Source of the DNA: Euperipatoides rowelli
Lineage: Eukaryota; Onychophora; Udeonychophora; Euonychophora; Peripatopsidae
DNA: 13,717 nucleotides
Assembly (NCBI GenBank): GCA_003024985.2
Contig: PXIH01S0020061.1
Direction: 5' to 3' (one strand)
Made by a program: the position numbers and the translations under genes. Positions 7,130-13,717 of this stretch are shown in pieces (position 1 is the stretch's first letter; each line of letters begins with the position of its first letter). The notes below the pieces were generated by a model. That model was not told where the DNA came from. It saw only the letters and a list, made by a program, of their open reading frames with translations, and ran no database searches.

Positions 7130-10100
7130 ATTTTAAATTTAACTGAATAACACAAAATCTGTAATGAAGATATTAATCAATGTTTTTATTTTAATTCTGA
7201 TTAAGCTATTGATATTTCTATAAACAAACCAGCTAATAAAAGGTCAGATTGCATACTAAACAATATTACTGTATATCTTGTTGAATGGAGTTCTCTCCCC
7301 TTTCTTATGATGTTAATTTATTTCCTAATTTTTTAACTGACTTACTTGCTACAATAACTGATGCCACTCAACATTTAAACTGAATAATTTTTTAAATTAA
7401 AGAACAATATCCACTCACTGTATAAATACCAGATGGAATATTCTGGAGCATTTTAAGAAAAATGTTTAGTACCGGTATATAATTTTTTTTAAAGATATTG
7501 ATTTTATGTGGCTTTTTTATTATAATTGTTACGAAGATTAATTTATGACACTGGGGAATCAAAATGTTTTTTTTTTTTTTCATTTATTTTTTTCTTGAGG
7601 AATGTTTGGGTTAGAAATATAAAACAAATAATGATGGGGAAATTTTTTTTTTTTTTATGAAAGAAAGGAAAATCACCATAAGGATATTAGTGAACTAATT
7701 AAAAATAATTGTTTCTCATTAAAATTATACTTTATAGTTGTTTAATTAAAAATTACCATAGAATAAGCTTTAAAAAAAATGTCTGCTTAGTGTACTTCAC
7801 CAAGTTTTTTTATTTTTAGGTTTTATACAACTTCAAGATAAATTGCTAATTTTTTTTTTGTCAAGTATTTTTTTTTTTGTACTTTTATATCAAAATTTAT
7901 TCTTTTGTAGAAATGATTTAGGTATCTACAACAGCCTAGTAGTCAATTTTTTCCCTATTTGTCATTGATCAAGGTCTATAGTTGATCATTATATTTAGCC
8001 TATTTGGTTGGGGTAGCTCAACGAGCTAGAATCTAACTTGTTGGGTAGGCTTATTATTGCTGAAAATGTTTTGCATTGTTTTAGTCATAAAAAAAAGATG
8101 GGGAGGGGGGACCTAGATGTCATATGCTAATTTCAATGATACTTCAGTAGTTCTCAAAGTGGTATTGTGGAATATTTGGATGTTCTGGCCACATTTTGGG
8201 TGTTTAGTCATTGTTGCAGGTGGACATATGATAGTAATCGGGCACATTTTTTCCCTTCAAAATTTAACAGGGAAAGTGAAATTTTGTTTTTATTTATATT
8301 AAATTCTGCCAGGTTAAATCAAAGCGAAAGTGACGATCTATAAATTAATTTTAATAATAGAGAAATGGGTGTGATTATGGTATTAGCCACTGGACCACTT
8401 TGTCAAGGGACTAAATATCTCGCAACGATCGTGTGAAAATATGGAGCATTCCCTGATGTAAGCCATCATTAAGGTCATCCAGCTATTCTCTCCTTGGTCT
8501 TTTTTCTTTTTTTACATTTCTGTCCATCCCTCAATTACTGTCACTAGTCTAATATATAATTTATATACAGTACATAGTGTATATGCACAAAATGTATACA
8601 CTGGTATTTTTCCAAATCATGGGGATAGTTTTACCTTATAAATCCAGCAATTTAATCTAAAATTTCAAACTAATTTTAATTATTAAATTAATGTTGAAAC
8701 ATATGATGTTAGACATTAATAGATTTTTTTTCTTTCAGTATTTGGAATGTCAAAAGATAAGAAATTGTACTACATTTATTTGTAATATAAACCAAAGGTT
8801 TGACTCTAAATAAGAACAATAATCTTTATCTGATAAAGCATAAGGGATTTAAAAACCACACACACAAAAAACATTATATATGGTAAGCTACCACAATATA
8901 TTCATTAGCTGCTTTACAGTATGTAGACAGTACTTTTATTAACATGTGTGCAAAAAGAAACAAACATTAAAAAAAAATGTCTTTCATTTTATATATTTTT
9001 TGTGCATCTATTTAGATTAAAAAAAAAAAAAACAATCAACATTTAAATTTTAAAGTTGAATTTTATTCAATATTTGTTACTGGTAAAAACTCTGTACCAT
9101 ATATTCTAATAGCGTTACAGAATTAAGCACCTTGAGCTTGTCCCACCCGGGGATTAGAGCCTCCTTGACCTTTTTTTTTTACAAAAGAAAGATGTGCTAT
9201 CAAAGCCATCATTCCCAGGTTTTTTAACTTCTTTTATTTGGATAGTCACTTATTAAATTTATGGAGTTTAAATTGTCACCATGCAGGCTACTGGTCAATC
9301 AAAAAAATAAATAGTAGCTAAATACAATTCTCTTGTCATTTTAAAATATTTCCATAAATTTCAAATTGAAAATAGGGTCGGTGACGGAAACCAACTTTTT
9401 TTTCTTCATTATTTCATAAAAATAAGACATACAATATACCACCAGGTAAGAAATAAATATACAAAACTAGAAACTCTAACCTTTATTCAATAAAGTGGTT
9501 ATAACAGTTCAAACATCACATTTTCCTCAGGCACTTTCTTTCAAATATTTGAAAATTGACAGAGAAAGATAGCCAGTACCATGCCTTTAAATGCAATTTA
9601 GAACCGCACACACTATTCTGAACCCCTTTCTATGCATATATAAATTTTTTTCTTCTCAAAAATTGCTCAAGTCCAAGAAATGGTTATTTAACATTAATAC
9701 TTAGTTTAAACCCAATGACAATATTATTTTATATGGCAAAGATATGTTGCTCTTGGATGATTGGCTACTAAATTTGAAATTGACTGAAAGTATGTTGCTA
9801 AATTGTTGCTCATATCATTCAATTATGAATAAAGAGTAACAAGTTCCGAGGTTCCATAATGACCTATTAAAAATGAAGAGTTAAAGAAAATAGATTCAAC
9901 AAATATTTTTTTTATTGCACCCAAATGTACTTTTATTGCCCTTTTTTTCATTGTTGTAAAATGACTATTGTAATAGCTGCATATAACTATATAGTTTCCT
10001 AGGCTAGCTATTCTATATTATTTCTTTCTCTGTTTTTTTTAAGGGTTTGTTATGTTACACATCTATCACAGTTTGGAAAATTATTTTAGTTTGAGACAAG

Positions 10101-11146
10101 TGGATATTTATTGGTAAATAAATCTTTAATACCATGTTCAATGGGAAAAGTAATGAAGAATAAAATCATGCATAAAATGTATATAAATAAGATAATCTAT
10201 GCAAATTCTTCCAAATTCAAAGATCAAGATTAAACTCCACTAAAAAAAAATTCTAATCATTAACTTTTTTTTTTAATTAAAAAATTAAATTAATTTTATC
10301 TAGTCTTCATTAAAATTGCTCATCATTAAATTAGGCTACTAGTTATTTTGTGAAGGAAGATAATCAACAGTTTTAGGTATAAATGGAAAATGTTTTTTTT
10401 TTTTTTGACAAGTAGGTAAATCTTTGGACAAGTTACTGTAAATATGAATCCACTTCAATAGATATATGAATTATGGTATATGAAAATTTTGCATATTTCC
10501 AAATGATTTTGAATTATTAAATTACTTAGTATATTATTCAATGTGATTAATTATAATTTATTGCATGTTTGGTAATATTATAAAGATGTTATAACTAATA
10601 AATGTGTTTTTTAATATATTGTTTATAGCATACAGTATGTTTATATATGGCAATTTTTATTTAACTGCAATTATTTTTAACAATTTCAGCCTTTTGATAA
10701 AGCAGCTTATTAGAATAAGAAAATCAATAGGATTTCCTTTTTAAAAAATATCTACTATTTTACATCTGAATTCTATCAAATCTGGAATGTCTAAAAGTCC
10801 TTATACAATAAATATACCAATTATTAAAAATTCAATAAAGTTAGTGGATTGACATTAAAACTCACCAATTTCAAAAGCTAATAGTTTCTTATAAATTCTC
10901 TGTTTGAGTTTATGTAAAGATTATTTTATAATAATCACACCAACAACATCCATTGACATTTATTTAAATAATGCTGTTTTCAAAAATGAATACTGTATAC
11001 AGTGTATCAGCAAAGCTACTCAATTGTCCCCTTATATCACTTGCCAATATTAGTTGATTAGGTATGAAATATTCAATATTGTAATTTATATTTTAAATTC
11101 GAAAATTAACTAAAATTGCATATGGGCAATTTATAGTTAAGAAATA
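7130..11146. other. Four-kilobase AT-rich non-coding stretch
   Basis: No gene, RNA gene or complete mobile element could be supported here. It contains many T and A runs, a small inverted repeat TAGCTC/GAGCTA at 8014-8028, a short G/C-rich patch at 9121-9165, and one consensus donor (CAG then GTAAGA at about 9446). The donor is preceded by an open segment of about 23 codons with a poor acceptor. Open frames at 7392-7583 (minus) and 8117-8302 (plus) show no domain and no splice context. It is probably intergenic or intronic. Confidence 0.5.
8014..8028. repeat. Perfect 6-bp inverted repeat
   Basis: TAGCTC and GAGCTA flank AAC. The surrounding GGGGTAGCTCAACGAGCTAG recalls the D-arm start of a tRNA, but no matching T-arm or acceptor stem follows, so only the small hairpin is claimed. 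Confidence 0.4.
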
Positions 11147-11154
11147 GATATTAG
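11147..11154. repeat. Left 8-bp target site duplication of the hAT-type element
   Basis: GATATTAG directly precedes the left terminal repeat and is repeated exactly after the right terminus. Confidence 0.9.
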
Positions 11155-11173
11155 CAGGGGTGTCTGAATTCTG

Positions 11174-11187
11174 GGAGCCAGGGCTCC
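11174..11187. repeat. Subterminal hairpin of the hAT-type element
   Basis: GGAGCC and GGCTCC are perfect complements around AG, placed about 20 bases inside the left end. Confidence 0.6.
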
Positions 11188-11548
11188 TGAAAAAAAATGA
11201 GCTGGCTTCTAAAAAAATGATTAATTTTAAAGTTTAATGACCTTCGTCAATGAAATCAGTGTAATAAAGTTTAACTAAAAATGAAATATATGTTACAATA
11301 GTTTTTCTTGCTTTATCAATAATTGTTACCAAGCTTAAAATAACTTGATAAATTTGAATTGTCCAGTACTTCAAGAATTTGATCCATCAAAAGCAATTAA
11401 TCAGTTTTTTTAGTGCAAAAATGTCGTCATAAACACGGACAGAAAAATAAGTAAATTATACCACAAGTTTTTAAATAGACAAATTTATTTAACATTTAAA
11501 TATTGTTAACGATATGTATTTTTAAATTTTTAGAACAAATCATGTGCG

Positions 11549-11570
11549 CCCCCCCCCCCCCTTTTTTTTT
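11549..11570. repeat. Poly-C then poly-T tract
   Basis: Thirteen C followed by nine T, within the mobile element. Its length is prone to sequencing and replication error. Confidence 0.8.
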
Positions 11571-11645
11571 CATTTTGCCACTTCTTACCTGGCTCCTAAT
11601 AAGTTTTGCTGGCTCCTGAACTTTTGGAAAATTTGGACACCCCTG

Positions 11646-11653
11646 GATATTAG
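11646..11653. repeat. Right 8-bp target site duplication of the hAT-type element
   Basis: GATATTAG follows the right terminus and matches the left flank in all eight bases, suggesting a fairly recent insertion at this site. Confidence 0.9.
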
Positions 11654-12023
11654 TATCACAGTTTGTTTTATATTGCATAGATTAAAAGAAAGATGTAAAT
11701 TTATTAAACTAAATCAACACAACTAAAGTTATATGGGTTTCTTTGTTTTTTTTTTTCTGATTGGCTAATTTCTAGTCTATAAAGTTCAAGCATACAAGGA
11801 AAATATACAGTGCATTGTTAATAAAGGTACTTGTAATGGCTTAAATGATATATAAGAGCAAAGGATAGCTCATCTGAGATTGAATTCTGGGCCCCCAAAA
11901 TTAGACAATGAAAGACAAATGTTTAACTAAAATGGCGACAGATCCTACACTTATTCCAGATTAGATAAATTGATCCTAAAGACATATTAGTCTATCCCTT
12001 TATTGCAATTTATTTAAAAAAAT
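11654..12023. other. Short non-coding interval
   Basis: AT-rich sequence with no supported gene. A small G/C patch with GGGCCCCC lies near 11889-11896. Confidence 0.5.
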
Positions 12024-12360
12024 GTTTTGAGTGAAAATATGATCATGTTATGTTTAGTGTGAAAAAATGATCATAGTGTTTTGTGTGGAAAGAAATCATG
12101 GTATGATTTGTGTGATACGTCGTGTGAAAAGATCTTTTGAGTGAAAGGTTGATCATGATATTTTGTGTGCTCAGGATGTTGTTTTATGTGATGAAGATGA
12201 TCATGTTATGTTTTGTGTGAAAAAGATGATCAAGGTGCTATAAGTTTTTTTATGATTCAATGATTGTATGTTTGTGAAAAGATGATCATAATTTTACTGC
12301 TTTGTGTTAAAAATGGTCATGATATTATTGTTTTGTGTCAAAAGTTGATCATGATGTCAT
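12024..12360 (+). repeat. Degenerate minisatellite built on GTGTGAAAAGATGATCATG
   Basis: About ten worn units can be read, each beginning TTTTGTGTGAAAA or close and containing the palindrome TGATCA or a one-base variant, followed by TGNTNT-type filler. Unit length varies from about 26 to 50 bases, with some units fused or gapped. The plus strand is strongly G/T and A rich with almost no C outside GATCAT, so the strands are skewed. Confidence 0.8.
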
Positions 12361-12481
12361 ATTGTAGCTAATACTACAGTAAGAAACCATTTAAAATAAA
12401 TATCTTTAATCTGGTGTTTTCCAATGCCAGAAAACAAAATGTTTATCAAAGCTGATTGATACTTTTTCTTCTCAAAATTGT

Positions 12482-12679
12482 TTATATGGCAGTAAACACA
12501 GGCCCCATTAACATGGACACTTTATCCACGGCTGAGACACAATTGTCATGGACAGTACCATTCTCATGGACATTTTCATCCACAGCTGAGTCACGGATGT
12601 CACTATTCTTGACATCGGCTGAGCCACGGTTGAGTTCATGTGAACGCTTTCTTGGCTTAAATTGATTCTCATAAGACCT
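12482..12679 (-). CDS. Candidate terminal exon with short repeats, unassigned
   Basis: On the minus strand the frame is open from 12679 down to TAA at 12482-12484, 65 codons. The peptide is hydrophilic and charged: it contains FKPRKRSHELNRG, then the related units DSAVDENVH and VSAVDKVS. The underlying DNA is clearly richer in G+C than its surroundings, which is why I list it. Against it, there is no convincing acceptor upstream: the nearest AG (ATTAAAG) has no pyrimidine tract, and no partner exon was found. The DNA-level repeats at 12510-12628 could explain the composition without coding. An opposite-strand frame (12456-12665) is also open over the same block, so openness alone proves little. 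I recognise no family. Confidence 0.25.
   Translation of the reverse strand, partial: RSYENQFKPRKRSHELNRGSADVKNSDIRDSAVDENVHENGTVHDNCVSAVDKVSMLMGPVFTAI
12510..12628 (-). repeat. Three-unit GC-richer repeat block (CTCAGC...GTGGAT...GTCCATG)
   Basis: Read on the minus strand, unit A (12628-12595), unit B (12594-12541) and unit C (12540-12510) each start with a CGTGGCTCAGC or GTGWCTCAGC type sequence. B and C then share GTGGATRAAR and GTCCATG. B carries GTCCATGA twice. Divergence between units is modest. Confidence 0.65.
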
Positions 12680-12689
12680 TTAATCCTCA

Positions 12690-13203
12690 TGGTATGTTTT
12701 CTGTTTAAAAAATTCCATAACTAAATTAAGTTTATTTCCTTATTAAAGTACAATAGTTAGTATAACACATAATGAAATAGTAACAGTAGTTTGCAGTATC
12801 GAAAAAGCAATTCAATTAAGTTTTTCAATTTTGTATTCATGTGTTAAGCACATTATAAAATGGCATTAATATATATGATACTATAATCATATATAGGCTA
12901 CTGTAATTTTTTCAGATCATTATTCCTTTATTATTAAACTTTAACTTGAATTTTTTCCCCAAAAACAAATAAAATAGATATAGCCTAATGAGAATTAATG
13001 TTTGTGAAATTTTTATGTTCACTTTAGTGTGAGGGCTCTAAAGATAATGGGTAATTAAAGCAATATTTCAATTAGTTTATTTATCAATTAGAAAAGAAAA
13101 AATATGTCTGTTTATAAACTAAAATGTTTACCACTAAAATATTATTATTAACTGATATTACATCAAAGTAATATTTATTGTATACTAATTAAACTAACAG
13201 CAA
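12690..13203. other. AT-rich non-coding interval
   Basis: No supported gene, repeat or mobile element seen. Confidence 0.45.
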
Positions 13204-13324
13204 TTAAGATGGAGTTGCATTCCCATGGCAACTAACCACATTTGAAATGGAATTGGGTTCACATGGCTTGAGGTAAATTAAACTGGACAGACAGGAAAAA
13301 AATAACCATTCAAATGCAAAATCT

Positions 13325-13376
13325 TTGTCCATGGTCGAGATGTAGTTCATCCATGGTTGAAATAAATTGTCCATGC
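13325..13376 (+). repeat. Short GTCCATGG tandem motif
   Basis: TTTGTCCATGGTCGAGATG, TTCATCCATGGTTGAAAT and ATTGTCCATGC follow one another at about 21-bp steps. GTCCATG is also the core word of the minus-strand block at 12510-12628, and looser CCATGG and ACATGG words lie at 13222-13267. The patch sits in a minus-strand open frame (13204-13428, 74 codons) that shows no recognisable domain. Confidence 0.5.
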
Positions 13377-13428
13377 AAATAGAGCATAAGGTATTTTTTT
13401 TTGCATGAAATCTAAAAATAACTGAAAA

Positions 13429-13717
13429 CTATTGGATAAGTTGTAATGTTTGTCCATTGTATTTTTATGACAGACTAATCTCAAGTAACACTGCATATCA
13501 TATTATTATAGGTTTATTAACCTCTTTAACGGCTATGACGTATATATATGAAAATGAAAAAAATGTTCTCAATGGCTAATCAGTAATAATACGCAATTTA
13601 CTTCATCCTCTATTCTTTCATTAAAAAAAAAGATTGGCTTCTTCCTAACTTAATTAATAGTTAAAATATTTTATCTAAAGTCTATTAAAAGGCTTTAAAT
13701 AAAAATAAATTTATTTA
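13429..13717. other. AT-rich terminal stretch
   Basis: Nothing supportable seen to the end of the window; A runs and TAAATAAAAATAAAT at the edge. Confidence 0.5.

Larger units (their letters stand above)
11155..11645. mobile_element. Complete non-autonomous hAT-type DNA transposon (MITE), 491 bp
   Basis: The element starts CAGGGGTGTC and ends GACACCCCTG, a perfect 10-bp terminal inverted repeat that continues imperfectly (about 15 of the first 20 bases agree). It is flanked by an exact 8-bp direct duplication. An 8-bp duplication with termini beginning CAGGG is the known signature of the hAT superfamily. Inside each end, GGAGCCAG occurs at 11174-11181 on the left and its complement CTGGCTCC twice on the right (11589-11596, 11609-11616). 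These could be subterminal transposase-binding repeats. The short open frames inside are under 65 codons and lack any transposase motif, so it must have been moved by a transposase from elsewhere. A 13-base C run followed by nine T lies at 11549-11570. Confidence 0.9.

Noticed and set aside
7392-7583. 63-codon minus-strand frame
   Set aside because: Rich in Lys/Ile/Asn from AT codons and T runs; no coding signature.
8008-8050. tRNA-like GGGGTAGCTCAACGAGCTAG
   Set aside because: Only the D-arm-like part is present; no T-arm GTTCGAATC-type sequence or closing acceptor stem follows.
8117-8302. 61-codon hydrophobic plus-strand frame
   Set aside because: The hydrophobic look follows from T-rich codons; no splice or homology support.
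8138-8416. Possible second hAT element: CAGTAGTTCTCAAAGTGG at the left and a loosely complementary CCACTTTGTCAAGGGACT at the right
   Set aside because: The terminal match is imperfect, the right end does not finish in CTG, and no 8-bp flanking duplication is present.
9375-9446. Possible exon ending in a consensus CAG/GTAAGA donor
   Set aside because: The upstream AG has no pyrimidine tract, the segment contains a T run, and no partner exon was found.
11496-11726. Open frames on both strands in the hAT-type element
   Set aside because: They are short, partly poly-C/poly-T translations, extend past the element ends, and have no transposase motif.
11806-11820. TACAGTGCATTG, resembling a Tc1/mariner terminus
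   Set aside because: No matching inverted end and no TA duplication partner was found nearby.
13204-13428. 74-codon minus-strand frame containing LCSICMDNLF, recalling the start of a RING finger
   Set aside because: The later Cys/His ligands of a RING domain are missing, and part of the frame is the GTCCATGG repeat; likely chance.

Overview
The window is non-coding-dominated eukaryotic DNA. It is strongly AT-rich, with many A/T homopolymer runs, few CpG dinucleotides and no bacterial-style operon, ribosome binding site or long open frame. The only supportable gene structure is spliced, with GT-AG introns. The words TAGGCCTA/TAGGCTA and ACTGTA/TACAGT recur throughout. Together with the hAT-type element this suggests an animal nuclear genome, possibly a marine invertebrate; the taxon is a weak inference.

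Layout. Positions 1-1939 hold no gene I can support. At 1940-2060 and 3923-4135 are two plus-strand exons joined by a 1,862-bp GT-AG intron. They read through in one frame and end in TGA, giving 110 residues of a membrane protein whose two hydrophobic segments and YF...RPL motif resemble the TM4-TM6 part of the SLC16 (monocarboxylate transporter) family. Upstream exons are not in the window. The terminal exon and its flanks (about 3728-4540) recur downstream as a diverged direct copy (about 5625-6232). In that copy the exon has lost about 43 bases and meets an early stop, so it looks like a dead exon duplicate. Inside the intron, 2925-2975 looks like a cryptic exon that would bring in a stop.

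Between and after these lie a CpG-rich patch with inverted arms (4688-4793), a tandem repeat of about 51 bp (6830-7049), a strong AT hairpin (7061-7094), and a long stretch (7130-11146) with no gene I can support. A complete 491-bp non-autonomous hAT-type element sits at 11155-11645, with 10-bp perfect terminal repeats and a perfect 8-bp target duplication. It is followed by a degenerate minisatellite built on TGATCA (12024-12360) and a GC-richer repeat block at 12510-12628. A minus-strand open frame spans that block and could be an exon, but has no good splice acceptor. A related GTCCATGG-rich patch lies at 13325-13376.

Nothing here shows a complete new biological system. The strongest observations are the transporter-like exon pair, its broken tandem copy, and the intact hAT element with its target duplication.
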